From contig PWFC01000014.1 of assembly GCA_003554025.1 (NCBI GenBank), forward strand, positions 1 through 64,000: DNA of 64,000 bases, read 5' to 3'. The DNA is from Mollicutes bacterium. Lineage in GTDB: Bacteria; Bacillota_I; Bacilli_A; Izemoplasmatales; Izemoplasmataceae. Below are positions 17,616 through 26,673 of the stretch, one piece after another. The notes below the pieces were generated by a model. It searched no databases, had not been told where the DNA came from, and saw nothing but the letters and a program-made list of their open reading frames with translations. A program made the position numbers and the translations under genes. How positions within the stretch are numbered: the first letter of the stretch is position 1; every line of letters begins with the position of its first letter.

Positions 17616-17892
17616 GATTCTGGGCTATTTGGGACTCGCCCACCGAAAAGGTAGCGTCGTTTTCGGAACCGAAAAGGTCTTGAAGAATCTTGAAAATGCC
17701 CATCAAGGCATCGTCTTCATAGCCAGCGATTCCGGCAGGAACCTGCAAAAGAAAATCCGCGACAAGACCAAGCATCACCAAATCCGCCTGAACGACTTGT
17801 TCGACAGTCATACCCTGTCGCAATCGTTAGGCAGAAACAACATTAAGGTCTGCTTGTTGAACGACGAGGCCATTGCCCGTCAAATCGAATAA
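17602..17892 (+). CDS. ylxQ: L7Ae/YlxQ-family K-turn RNA-binding protein
   Basis: This 96-residue L7Ae/L30e/S12e/Gadd45-type protein is predicted to bind kink-turn RNA. The sequence starts with LGYLGLAHRKG, has a central GIVFIASDSGRN and RDKTKHHQI, and ends in a hydrophobic sheet VCLLND. The ATG at 17602 overlaps the ylxR 3' end. Position between ylxR and infB is the classical ylxQ slot. Confidence 0.88.
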   Translation: MEKNRILGYLGLAHRKGSVVFGTEKVLKNLENAHQGIVFIASDSGRNLQKKIRDKTKHHQIRLNDLFDSHTLSQSLGRNNIKVCLLNDEAIARQIE

Positions 17893-17919
17893 GAGACCCT
17901 ACAGAAAGAGGTGTTTTTC

Positions 17920-19791
17920 ATGGCGCAAAGAAAACGTCGTAAAAACAACAAACCCCAAAACCGTTCCAACAAAACCAAAAACAAGGGCGGCGCAAACCGA
18001 ACTCAAAACCGCCCCGCTCCCAAGAAACAAAAACTCAAAGAAGGACCCGTCGTCTACAAACCCGAAATGACGGTCGCCGATTTGGCCGACGCCATAGGCG
18101 TCAACGTCAACGACATCATCAAAAAAGCGATGTCGCTCGGCGTGATGGCCACCCAAAACCAATCTCTCGACTTCGACACCGTCGAACTCATCGCCTTAGA
18201 ATACGACAAGAGCGTTGAAGAGGAAAAAGTGAGCGACGAAAGCCGCTTCGAAGAAGTGCAAGTTGATGAAAAAGAGGAAGACCTCATCGTCCGGCCGCCT
18301 GTTGTTACCGTCATGGGTCACGTCGACCACGGCAAGACGACCTTGCTTGATACCATCCGCCACGCACGCGTCGTCGACGGCGAAGCCGGCGGCATCACGC
18401 AGCACATCGGCGCCTATCAATACAAAACCGATGACGGCAAAGCCATCACGTTCATAGACACGCCCGGCCATGCCGCGTTCACCGAAATGCGGGCCCGCGG
18501 AGCCAGCATCACCGACATCGCCGTCTTGGTCATCGCGGCCGACGACGGCGTCATGCCGCAAACCCGCGAAGCCATTGAACACGCGCAAGCTGCCGAATGC
18601 CCCATCATCGTCGCCATCAACAAAATGGACCGCCCGGGCGCCAACCCGGACAAAATCAAACAAGAACTCACCGAGTTCGAGCTGCTCCCCGAAGAATGGG
18701 GCGGCACCACGATTTTCGTCGAAATGTCCGCGCTCAAAGGCGAAGGCATCGACAATCTGCTTGAGATGATTTTGCTTACCGCGGAAGTCGAAGAGTTCAA
18801 AGCCAATCCGAACCGCGAAGCTTCAGGGACCGTTGTCGAAGCCGAACTCGACAAAGGCAAAGGCCCCGTCGCAACCTTGCTCGTTCGAAACGGAACCTTG
18901 AACACCGGCGACATCCTAGTTGTCGGCAACACATACGGCCGCGTCCGCGCTATGAGTGACGACCTTGGCCGCAATGTCGAAAGCGCCCTGCCCTCGCAAG
19001 CCGTCGAAGTCATCGGTTTAAACGATGTCCCTCAAGCCGGAGACCCTTTCAAAGTGTTCACCGAAGAACGCGAAGCCCGTCGAGTTTCCGAAACGCGCAC
19101 TTACCGAACGCTCAAAGAAGAACGCGGCGCCCGTCGCGCTGTAAGCCTTGACGATCTTTTCGCCAACTTAGAAGAAGGCGGCCAAAAAGAACTGCGCCTG
19201 ATTGTCAAAGGCGACACGCACGGTTCCATCGAAGCCTTGCGCGGCTCGCTTGAGAAAATCGAAGTCGAAGGCTGCAAGATCGACGTCATCCGCGCCAGCG
19301 TCGGAACCATCACCGAAACCGACGTTTCCTTGGCGCAAGCTTCGCAAGCGATCATCTTGGGCTTCAACGTTCGCCCCGCCGCGAACGTTCGCGACGCGGC
19401 CAAAGAGAAGAATGTCGAAATCCGTCTATACAGCGTGATTTATAAAGCCCTTGAAGACATTGAGAACGCGATGAAAGGCATGCTCGACCCCGAATACGAA
19501 GAAGTCGTCATCGGCCAGGCGGAAGTGCGCGAGACGTTCAAGATATCAAGACTCGGCACCGTTGCGGGCTGCTATGTGACCGACGGCCAAATCAACCGCG
19601 ACGCGAAAGTGCGCGTCCTGCGTGAAGGCGTGGTCATCTACGAAGGCGAACTTTCCAGCCTCAAACGTTTCAAAGACGACGCCAAAGAAGTCCAACAAGG
19701 CTATGAATGCGGCATGATGATCGACAAATTCAACGACATCAAAGAAGGCGACGTCATCGAAGCCTCAATCATGAAGGAGGTCACCCCCTAA
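17920..19791 (+). CDS. infB: Translation initiation factor IF-2
   Basis: IF-2 is the GTPase that brings initiator tRNA to the 30S subunit. The 623-residue short form has a basic Lys/Arg/Asn-rich N-terminus (about 1-45), an IF2_N domain, the GTP-binding motifs GHVDHGKT (about 134-141), DTPGHAAF (about 182) and NKMD (about 237), then the beta-barrel domains and C2. The ATG at 17920 is preferred to GTG 17911, which lies in the AGAGGTG ribosome site. The stop overlaps the rbfA ATG. Confidence 0.96.
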   Translation: MAQRKRRKNNKPQNRSNKTKNKGGANRTQNRPAPKKQKLKEGPVVYKPEMTVADLADAIGVNVNDIIKKAMSLGVMATQNQSLDFDTVELIALEYDKSVEEEKVSDESRFEEVQVDEKEEDLIVRPPVVTVMGHVDHGKTTLLDTIRHARVVDGEAGGITQHIGAYQYKTDDGKAITFIDTPGHAAFTEMRARGASITDIAVLVIAADDGVMPQTREAIEHAQAAECPIIVAINKMDRPGANPDKIKQELTEFELLPEEWGGTTIFVEMSALKGEGIDNLLEMILLTAEVEEFKANPNREASGTVVEAELDKGKGPVATLLVRNGTLNTGDILVVGNTYGRVRAMSDDLGRNVESALPSQAVEVIGLNDVPQAGDPFKVFTEEREARRVSETRTYRTLKEERGARRAVSLDDLFANLEEGGQKELRLIVKGDTHGSIEALRGSLEKIEVEGCKIDVIRASVGTITETDVSLAQASQAIILGFNVRPAANVRDAAKEKNVEIRLYSVIYKALEDIENAMKGMLDPEYEEVVIGQAEVRETFKISRLGTVAGCYVTDGQINRDAKVRVLREGVVIYEGELSSLKRFKDDAKEVQQGYECGMMIDKFNDIKEGDVIEASIMKEVTP

Positions 19792-20138
19792 TGCCATCCA
19801 TTCCCAGGCTCGAAAGCGATCTCAAAAAAGCCCTGAGCAAAATATTGCGGGAAGAAACCAAGGACCCGGACATCGGGTTCATGACGGTTACGGATGTCGA
19901 CCTCACCAACGACCTTTCCTACCTCACCATCCACTACACCGTCCTAGACGACGATGAAGAAACCCGCAATATGCGCGCCAAAGCGCTCGAACGTTCAAAA
20001 AAGTTCTTGCGCACAGCGCTTGCGCAACATGTGAAGATGCGCAAGATGCCGGAACTTAGGTTCCGCTACGATTCCTCATTGGAAACCGGAAACCGTATCG
20101 AACGCGGCCTCAAGAAAGTCATGGACGAAGAAGAATAA
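19791..20138 (+). CDS. rbfA: Ribosome-binding factor A
   Basis: RbfA is a KH-fold assembly factor for the 30S subunit needed for 16S 5'-end maturation. The 115-residue product shows IPRLESDLKKALSKIL (about 3-18), DPDIGFMTVTDVDLTNDLSY (about 24-43) and the C-terminal MPELRFRYDSSLETGNRI. The ATG shares a base with the infB TAA, with AAGGAGG upstream. It ends the rimP operon; truB and ribF, often next, are absent here. Confidence 0.95.
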   Translation: MPSIPRLESDLKKALSKILREETKDPDIGFMTVTDVDLTNDLSYLTIHYTVLDDDEETRNMRAKALERSKKFLRTALAQHVKMRKMPELRFRYDSSLETGNRIERGLKKVMDEEE

Positions 20139-20163
20139 AAGCGATGCCCATCGCTTTTATTTT
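20137..20163 (+). terminator. Intrinsic terminator after rbfA
   Basis: Arms AAAAGCGATG and CATCGCTTTT, loop CC, then ATTTT. It separates the rimP operon from uvrC. Confidence 0.8.
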
Positions 20164-20185
20164 CTAGCGAAAAGAAGGCGATACA

Positions 20186-21958
20186 ATGCTCAAAGAAAAA
20201 CTGAAACACGTCCCGCAAAAGCCCGGAACGTATTTGATGAAAGACGAATACAGCCGGGTTGTATACGTGGGCAAAGCCAAAAACTTAAAACACCGTCTTT
20301 CGAGCTATTTCACAGGGTCTCACGATTACAAAACGACAAAGATGCTAATAAGCGTGCACGATTTTGAAACCATCGTCACCCATAGCGAACTAGAGGCCTT
20401 CATCCTTGAAATCGATCTAATCAAAAAATATAAACCTCGCTACAATGTGCTTCTTACCGACGACAAATCCTACCCCTACATCGAGATCACCCGCGAACGC
20501 CATCCGAAACTGATTGTGACGCGAAACGTCACAAAACAAAAAAACCGCCGGCTTTACGGTCCGTTCCCAAACGTTCGTGCGGCACGCGAGACCTTGCGTC
20601 TTTTGAACAAGCTCTATCCTTTGCGAAAATGCCAAAGGTTGCCCGACCAGCCCTGTCTTTACTACCATCTCGGGCAATGCTTAGCCCCCTGCATCAAACC
20701 CGTCTCAGAAAACACCTACCAAGAAATCGTTCAAAAGATCGACGCCTTTTTGAAAGGGCAAACCGGCGACATCGTCGCCGATTTGAAAAAGAAGATGCAC
20801 ACCGCGAGCGAGAACCTTGAATTCGAACGCGCCCAAGAATACAAAGAGACCATTGAAGCGATCCACACCACCACCGGAGCCAAACAGGCCGTCAATTTGA
20901 AAGACATGCGCAGCCGCGATGTTGTCGGCGTCGCCCGCGACGAAGAGTTCGTCGCGTTCAGCTTTCTATTCGTTCGTCATGGAAAAATCAGCGCAACCGA
21001 CAAAAAAATCTTTCAAGTCCCTTTGAGCGCCGAGGAATCGATCACCGATTATCTTGCGCAGTTTTACAGGACGTACCCGACGCCAAAAGAAATCCTCGTC
21101 GAAGATACACTCGACACAGACATCTTGCAAGAAGCGATTGAGACATCCGTCAAAACGCCCAAGCGAGGGGTGAAAAAACGTCTTTTGAACATGGCGAAAG
21201 TCAACGCGCAAGAAACCCTCAAAAACGAAAAAACCAAAGCGGAGGAAACAAAGAAGAAGACCTTCGGGGTCCTCGACGAACTCGGCGAACTTCTCCAAAC
21301 GCCGCCCCCTTACCATATCGAAGCGTTCGACAACGCCCATCTGTTTGGCAGCCATCCCGTTAGCAGTTTGGTCGTCTTTAAAAACGGCCGTCCAAGCAAA
21401 AGCGATTACCGCAAGTTCAAGTTGAAAGACCACGGCCGAAACGTTGGCGACGCCGCCCAGATGCAAGAAGCGATCTATCGCCGTTACCGGCGCGTTTTGC
21501 TTGAAAAACAGCCGCAGCCGGACTTGATCTTGGTCGACGGCGGCATCCAGCAGATGAACGCCGCGAGCGAAGTGCTCAAAAGCTTAGAATTGAACATTCC
21601 CGTTGCCGGGCTAGTCAAAAGCGAGGACCACCGCACCCACCATCTGCTTGACACCGAGCACAACACCATCGCCTTAGAAAAACAAAGCCGGCTTTTCCAT
21701 TTCCTCTCGCATGTGCAAGAAGAAGCCCACCGTTTTGCGACGACCTTTCACAAGGACTTGCGCGAAAAAGGCGTGTTCGAAAGCATACTCGATGAAGTCC
21801 CGGGCATCGGCGAAGCCACCAAAAAGAAACTGTTGCGCCGTTATCGGACTCTTGAAAAGATCAAAAACGCGCCCGACGAAGAACTACGAGCGATGCGCAT
21901 CCCGAAAAAAACCGTGCGCGCTCTCAAAGAACATCTCAAAACGACAGAAAACAGGTGA
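20186..21958 (+). CDS. uvrC: UvrABC excinuclease subunit C
   Basis: UvrC makes both incisions around bulky DNA lesions during nucleotide excision repair. The 590 residues comprise a GIY-YIG nuclease (KPGTYLMKDEYSRVVYVGKA, about 12-31), a Cys-rich linker, a UVR motif (about 200-235), an RNase H-like nuclease with IEAFDNAHLFG and LILVDGG (about 370-460) and C-terminal helix-hairpin-helix motifs with VPGIGEATKKKLL. Its TGA overlaps the start of the next gene. Confidence 0.96.
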   Translation: MLKEKLKHVPQKPGTYLMKDEYSRVVYVGKAKNLKHRLSSYFTGSHDYKTTKMLISVHDFETIVTHSELEAFILEIDLIKKYKPRYNVLLTDDKSYPYIEITRERHPKLIVTRNVTKQKNRRLYGPFPNVRAARETLRLLNKLYPLRKCQRLPDQPCLYYHLGQCLAPCIKPVSENTYQEIVQKIDAFLKGQTGDIVADLKKKMHTASENLEFERAQEYKETIEAIHTTTGAKQAVNLKDMRSRDVVGVARDEEFVAFSFLFVRHGKISATDKKIFQVPLSAEESITDYLAQFYRTYPTPKEILVEDTLDTDILQEAIETSVKTPKRGVKKRLLNMAKVNAQETLKNEKTKAEETKKKTFGVLDELGELLQTPPPYHIEAFDNAHLFGSHPVSSLVVFKNGRPSKSDYRKFKLKDHGRNVGDAAQMQEAIYRRYRRVLLEKQPQPDLILVDGGIQQMNAASEVLKSLELNIPVAGLVKSEDHRTHHLLDTEHNTIALEKQSRLFHFLSHVQEEAHRFATTFHKDLREKGVFESILDEVPGIGEATKKKLLRRYRTLEKIKNAPDEELRAMRIPKKTVRALKEHLKTTENR

Positions 21959-22833
21959 TGTATTTGAAAATGCTTTACGGAAGAATCCGACACGTCAAAG
22001 AAGAAGGCCGCATCGTGGTGGTGCACACCAAAAACCGTTTGCGTCGCCTGTATTTTCAGCGTTCCCTTTTCGCCCGTTTTCTCAAATATTTGCAACCGGG
22101 CAACTATATTGTCGTCGAACTCAAAAAAGACATACCGAAACAATCGACGGTCCATACCGTCCGCAGGCTTGTGCAAACGACGCCCCGCGGTTCCTACGTT
22201 GCGTTTTCGCAACGCAATCTACGCGAAGAAACCCGTCGATTTGTCAACGGCCTCTCGCACAAACTGTTTTTGGATTTCGAGATGAGCATGCACCCCTATC
22301 ATGCGGACAAAAACTTCGTCCAAGAAATCATCCAAGTTGGCTACGTATTGACCGACGACGCCGAACATGTCCTTGAAACCTTCGAGAGCTTTATTCGCCC
22401 AAGCCGCCACAAAGAAATCACCAAGCGCACCAAGAAATTTTTGAACATCGACCAGTCCACCGTGGAGGGCGGGATGACCTTTCCTGAATTCTACGACCGT
22501 TTTCAAAATTTGCTGCTTCAATACAAACCGGCCATCATCGTCTGGGGGAAAAACGATTCTTTGGCTCTCAAGGACGCCTATCGTATTCACAACTTGAAGC
22601 CTTTGTGGAAAGCGAGCCGTTTTGTGAACCTTTTGAAGCTTCATAAAAACTACTTCAATCTAAAAGACGACCTTGGCCTTTTAAGCGCCTATCGCTACTA
22701 TGGGTATGAACGTGAAAACCAGCGTCATAACGCTCTTGAAGACGCAAAAATGACCAAAAAAATTTTTGAGGGGTTCAAAACGTTGATCAATCGGGAAAAT
22801 CCCCCGAGAACTTTGAAGAAACCGAAACGCTAG
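21958..22833 (+). CDS. DEDDh-type 3'-5' exonuclease (KapD/DnaQ-like)
   Basis: This 291-residue protein has an extra N-terminal domain (about 1-85) and a C-terminal DnaQ-like exonuclease domain. Exo I is FLDFEMSM (about residue 102), a middle block with the second acidic residue lies in IIVWGKNDSLALKDAY, and HNALEDAKMTKKI (about 260) gives the His and last Asp of the DEDDh set. The order resembles the KapD/inhibitor group more than polymerase epsilon subunits. GTG 21955, ATG 21958 and ATG 21970 are possible starts; 21958 overlaps the uvrC stop. Substrate (DNA or RNA) is not clear. Confidence 0.75.
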   Translation: MYLKMLYGRIRHVKEEGRIVVVHTKNRLRRLYFQRSLFARFLKYLQPGNYIVVELKKDIPKQSTVHTVRRLVQTTPRGSYVAFSQRNLREETRRFVNGLSHKLFLDFEMSMHPYHADKNFVQEIIQVGYVLTDDAEHVLETFESFIRPSRHKEITKRTKKFLNIDQSTVEGGMTFPEFYDRFQNLLLQYKPAIIVWGKNDSLALKDAYRIHNLKPLWKASRFVNLLKLHKNYFNLKDDLGLLSAYRYYGYERENQRHNALEDAKMTKKIFEGFKTLINRENPPRTLKKPKR

Positions 22834-22887
22834 CATTCGATTGTAATGCGAAGAAACCTGCGGTACAATAAAGGTGAGGTGGAAGAT

Positions 22888-24054
22888 ATGAAAGAAGAAC
22901 TTGTCGACCGTCACAAAGAGAAGTTTCTCACCGAACCGAGGGCATTTTTCTTCGCGCCTGCCACAATCGCGCTTTTGGGAGATTTTTGCGATTACGCGGG
23001 CGGCGACGGGTTGATGTTCGCCACCGACATCGGCATCGACGCGGCCGTAAGCGTACGCGACGACCACAACATCCATATCGACATGGAATTTTTCAACCAA
23101 CGCCGCGAAGCCGTCATCGACATGCGGCGTTTGGTTTTGGAACAAGAATATGAAGACGTCAACATCCTAGAAGCTCTTTTGCTCAAACTTCAATACGAAG
23201 GCTACCAGGTCGAAGACGGGTTGAACCTTACGCTTCAAACCAACGTGTTGACCGACATCAACGCCATGCTCACACCGACGCTTGCCTCGCTCTTTATAGA
23301 AATTGTGATTCGGCGAAACAATTTTTCAATTTCCGAGGAGAAAAAAGGCATGTATTTGCGGTTTGCCGAAGCCAAAGTACGAGGCGAATCCCCCGTGCCG
23401 CTTCACCAACTTTCCACTCTAGAGGCCAAAAAGCATACCCTGACACACCTCGCGGGGAAGAATTTTACGCGTAAGGACGTGGACTTTGACCTACAGACAC
23501 ACCGGCTTTTGATTGCGCTCATCAAGCGCCCCCGGTTTGTCCTTGACGACAATCTTACCCGTCGTTTGCGCGCTCTTCAAAAGGGGTACGACGCCATCAA
23601 CGCCTACCGCGACATACCAAGCCTGTGCGCCGTCGACCGGGACGAGTTTTTGCGGCTTCGCAACGCCATCAAGTCGAGCATGGTGCTAAAACGGGTCGAA
23701 CACGTCATCTTCGAAAACGGTCGCACCCATGAAGGTTACGATGCGCTCCGCCGGAAAAATTACGCCGTGCTTGGCGAATTGATGAACCAGTCCCATCGTT
23801 CTTTGCAGGAATTGTTCGATTATTCCGATTCGTTTTTCGACCAGCTTGTCGAACAGATGTTACGGGCGGGCGCGCTTGGCGCCAAACTCAGCCGGTTTTC
23901 CGGCATGCCTTGCGTTGTGGCTCTTTTCAAAAGGGATACGGAAATCGATCTTGATAAATTGACAAACCGCGCCATCGAGCGGTTCGAACGAAACGTCGTC
24001 ATCGTCGAAGTGACCCCCGGCGACGGCGTTGGGCTTATTGAGGGTGAGCTATAA
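22888..24054 (+). CDS. Degenerate galactokinase-like GHMP-fold protein
   Basis: This 388-residue protein has a galactokinase layout but lacks key residues. Near residue 23, APATIALLGDFCDYAGG replaces the family APGRVNLIGEHTDYxGG, so the catalytic arginine and the GEH motif are gone. The ATP-binding PxGxGLSSSA loop is absent (the region reads NVLTDINAMLTPTLASL). The C-terminal half still aligns: LGELMNQSHRSL and GALGAKLSRFSGMPCVVAL match the family's SHxSL and GARxTGxGxGGxxVAL blocks. AAGGTGAGGTGG supports the ATG at 22888. Probably not a kinase; perhaps a sugar-binding or regulatory protein. The family fit is moderate. Confidence 0.6.
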   Translation: MKEELVDRHKEKFLTEPRAFFFAPATIALLGDFCDYAGGDGLMFATDIGIDAAVSVRDDHNIHIDMEFFNQRREAVIDMRRLVLEQEYEDVNILEALLLKLQYEGYQVEDGLNLTLQTNVLTDINAMLTPTLASLFIEIVIRRNNFSISEEKKGMYLRFAEAKVRGESPVPLHQLSTLEAKKHTLTHLAGKNFTRKDVDFDLQTHRLLIALIKRPRFVLDDNLTRRLRALQKGYDAINAYRDIPSLCAVDRDEFLRLRNAIKSSMVLKRVEHVIFENGRTHEGYDALRRKNYAVLGELMNQSHRSLQELFDYSDSFFDQLVEQMLRAGALGAKLSRFSGMPCVVALFKRDTEIDLDKLTNRAIERFERNVVIVEVTPGDGVGLIEGEL

Positions 24055-24085
24055 AAAAGACAGTTCAGTTTGAACTGTCTTTTTG
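24053..24085. terminator. Bidirectional intrinsic terminator
   Basis: Perfect hairpin AAAAAGACAGTTCA / TGAACTGTCTTTTT between convergent genes, with A-run and T-run on either side. Confidence 0.9.
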
Positions 24086-24091
24086 TTTGGG

Positions 24092-25771
24092 TCAAACCGT
24101 GACAATCACCGGAAGGATCATCGGGGAGCGTTCGGTTTTTTTGTAGATTTTTTCATTCAGAATGCGCACCACTTCCTTTTTGATGTAGGAGACGTTCAAA
24201 GCGGCTTGGGTTCGAAGAATGTTGTCTACGTGTTCGTTGACCATCGCGCTGATTTCGTTGGTGAGGGCGGTGTGGTCTTTCATGTAAACGAACCCTCGGC
24301 TGACAATCACCGGCTTGCCGAGGACTTGATTGGCTTCTTTGTCGATGGTGACGATGGCGCTTAAAAGTCCGTCTTCGCTCAAGATTTTTCGGTCTTTGAG
24401 CACGACGTTGCCGATGTCGCCGATGCGCTTGCCGTCGATGTAGACGCTTGAGGCGGGCACTTTGCCCGCTACGCGGGCGGATTTTCCGGTGAAGGCGAGA
24501 ACGTCGCCGTTATCCAAGACGAACTCATTGCCGCGTTTGACGCCGGTTGCGATGCCGGTTTCCGCATGGATTTTCAACATGCGGTGCTCGCCGTGCACAG
24601 GCATGAAGAATTTCGGTTTCATCAGCTTGAGCATGAGTTTCAACTCTTCGACGCCGGCGTGGCCGGAAGTGTGGGTGTCGGTGAGGGGCGAATGGGTGAT
24701 GACGTTCGCTTCGCGCTGGAAGAGTTGGTTGATGGTCTTGTTGATGGAAGGCTGGTTGCCGGGGATGGGGCTTGAAGAGAATATCACGGTATCGCCGGGT
24801 TGGATTTTGATTTGCCGGTGGGTGCCGTTGGCGATTCGGGACAGGGCGGCGAACGGTTCGCCTTGCGAACCCGTGCATAGTATGGTGATTTCTTCGGGGT
24901 TGAAATGTTTGAGCGCGCGTCCGCTGACAAACGTTCCGTGCGGCGCTTTGATATAGCCCATCTCTTCGCCGACTTCGATGGTGCGTTCCATACTGCGTCC
25001 GAATACGGCGATTTTCCGGTTTGTGGCAATGGACGCTTCGATGATTTGTTGCACACGGTGCACGTTGCTTGCGAACGTTGCGACAACCGCGCGTCCTTCG
25101 ATGCGGGAGAAGATGTCGCGTATGTTTTCGCTCACCTGCGTCTCGCTTTTTGTGAATGCGTCGATTTCGGCGTTGGTCGAGTCGCTTAAGAGAAGCTGCA
25201 CGCCATCGCGTCCGAGTTTGGCCATTTTCAAATAATCCGCATCGGGACCGGTGGGTGTGAAATCGAACTTGAAGTCGCTGGTGTGGACAATGTTACCTTG
25301 CGGAGTTTTTACCACAATCCCAAAAGAGTCGGGGATGGAGTGGTTGGTACGGAAAAATGAAACCTGCAGATGGTCGAAGCGAATTTTGTCGTTTTCGAAA
25401 AATTCCAGCAGATTGTAGTGGATGCCTTGATGTTCTTGCATTTTGTTCTTGATGAGTCCTACGGCGAGCCCGTTGGCGTAGATTTTCGGAATCTTGACAT
25501 GGCGCAAAAGCCATGGAATTCCGCCAATGTGGTCTTCATGACCGTGCGTAATAAAAAGGGCTTTGATTTTGTGTTCGTTTTCCTGCAAATAGGTATAGTC
25601 GGGAATAACATAGTCGATGCCGAGCAAGTGGTCGTCTGGAAACATGACCCCGGCATCGATGACGATGATTTCGTTTTGGTATTCCACGCAATACATATTT
25701 TTACCGACTTCACCAAGACCGCCTAATGCAAAAACACCGACTTCGTGTTTTTTTAAAAAATTGTTTTGCAT
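24092..25771 (-). CDS. rnj: Ribonuclease J
   Basis: This metallo-beta-lactamase/beta-CASP ribonuclease combines endonuclease and 5'-3' exonuclease activity in mRNA decay and rRNA processing. The 559 residues match RNase J1/J2. The zinc motif THGHEDHIGG lies near residues 75-84, HTSDFKFD near 165, SDSTNA near 195, the beta-CASP motif with FASNVHR near 235, and HGEHRM near 365. The C-terminal domain is present. GAGG lies upstream of the ATG at 25771. It is a single gene with a TATAAT-like box on minus at 25818-25813. Confidence 0.95.
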   Translation of the reverse strand: MQNNFLKKHEVGVFALGGLGEVGKNMYCVEYQNEIIVIDAGVMFPDDHLLGIDYVIPDYTYLQENEHKIKALFITHGHEDHIGGIPWLLRHVKIPKIYANGLAVGLIKNKMQEHQGIHYNLLEFFENDKIRFDHLQVSFFRTNHSIPDSFGIVVKTPQGNIVHTSDFKFDFTPTGPDADYLKMAKLGRDGVQLLLSDSTNAEIDAFTKSETQVSENIRDIFSRIEGRAVVATFASNVHRVQQIIEASIATNRKIAVFGRSMERTIEVGEEMGYIKAPHGTFVSGRALKHFNPEEITILCTGSQGEPFAALSRIANGTHRQIKIQPGDTVIFSSSPIPGNQPSINKTINQLFQREANVITHSPLTDTHTSGHAGVEELKLMLKLMKPKFFMPVHGEHRMLKIHAETGIATGVKRGNEFVLDNGDVLAFTGKSARVAGKVPASSVYIDGKRIGDIGNVVLKDRKILSEDGLLSAIVTIDKEANQVLGKPVIVSRGFVYMKDHTALTNEISAMVNEHVDNILRTQAALNVSYIKKEVVRILNEKIYKKTERSPMILPVIVTV

Positions 25772-25878
25772 TATCGAGTCCTCCTAAAAACGATTCGTTC
25801 GTATGTCACCCCATTATAGCTTATTTTCCGCGATAAACCAACGGATTTGTGTTATAATTTTGACAGTAGGTGATAGAA

Positions 25879-26664
25879 ATGAACACAAAGAAGATCGTGT
25901 TTTTCGATGTCGACCACACACTCTACGATCCGTTTGAAAAGCGCGTTCCCCCATCCAATGTCGAGGCGTTGAAGAAATTGCACGAACGCGACGATGTCTT
26001 GCTTGCAATTGCGACGGGACGTGCTTTTTACATGCTTGACATCGTTAAGGAAATACAACCTTACATCGATTTGTACATCACCATCAACGGGCAGCTTATT
26101 TACCATGGAGATCGTTTGATCGAGGATCTGCCGATGCCAAAAGAAGACGTTGCAACCGTCAAAGAACTTTTCAACCGACACGGCCTCGCATACGGCTTCA
26201 TCGGTAAGGAAAGCCATGCCATCAGTCGCTTGAATTCGAAAATTGTCGGACGTTTCTATGAACAAAGTTTGCCGCTGCCGGATTTGAATCCCGATTTCGA
26301 AAAGGAAAACCGGGTGTATCAGATGTGGGCCTTTTCCACCCCAAAGCAGATGCACGCCGTTGAAACCGAGCTCGAAGGGTACCGCCTTGTGCCTTGGATA
26401 GAAGAGGGGTTCGACGTGATTCACAAGCTCAGAAGCAAAAAAGAAGGGGTGTTAAAGACGTTGACCCTTTTGAACATCCCCTTAGAAAACGCCTATTGCT
26501 TCGGAGACGGCAACAACGACAAAGAAATGCTTGCCGCGATCCCCAATTCCGTCGCAATGGGAAACGCATCGGAACACGTGAAATCCCATGCCGCGCATGT
26601 GACCGCTCCTTTTTATGAGGACGGAATCGAAAAAGCGCTACTCAAATTCGGTCTTTTGAAATGA
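25879..26664 (+). CDS. Cof-type HAD-IIB family phosphatase
   Basis: This 261-residue haloacid-dehalogenase hydrolase with a C2B cap probably dephosphorylates sugar phosphates or nucleotides. Motif I is FFDVDHTLYDP (Asp nucleophiles near residue 11), motif II is LLAIATGR (about 50), motif III lysine is near 205 and motif IV is FGDGNNDKEMLA (about 210-221). The ATG at 25879 is used because AGGTG precedes it; TATAAT lies at 25853-25858. It is nine bases upstream of priA and probably cotranscribed. The substrate is not predictable. Confidence 0.9.
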   Translation: MNTKKIVFFDVDHTLYDPFEKRVPPSNVEALKKLHERDDVLLAIATGRAFYMLDIVKEIQPYIDLYITINGQLIYHGDRLIEDLPMPKEDVATVKELFNRHGLAYGFIGKESHAISRLNSKIVGRFYEQSLPLPDLNPDFEKENRVYQMWAFSTPKQMHAVETELEGYRLVPWIEEGFDVIHKLRSKKEGVLKTLTLLNIPLENAYCFGDGNNDKEMLAAIPNSVAMGNASEHVKSHAAHVTAPFYEDGIEKALLKFGLLK

Positions 26665-26673
26665 GGTGTTCCC

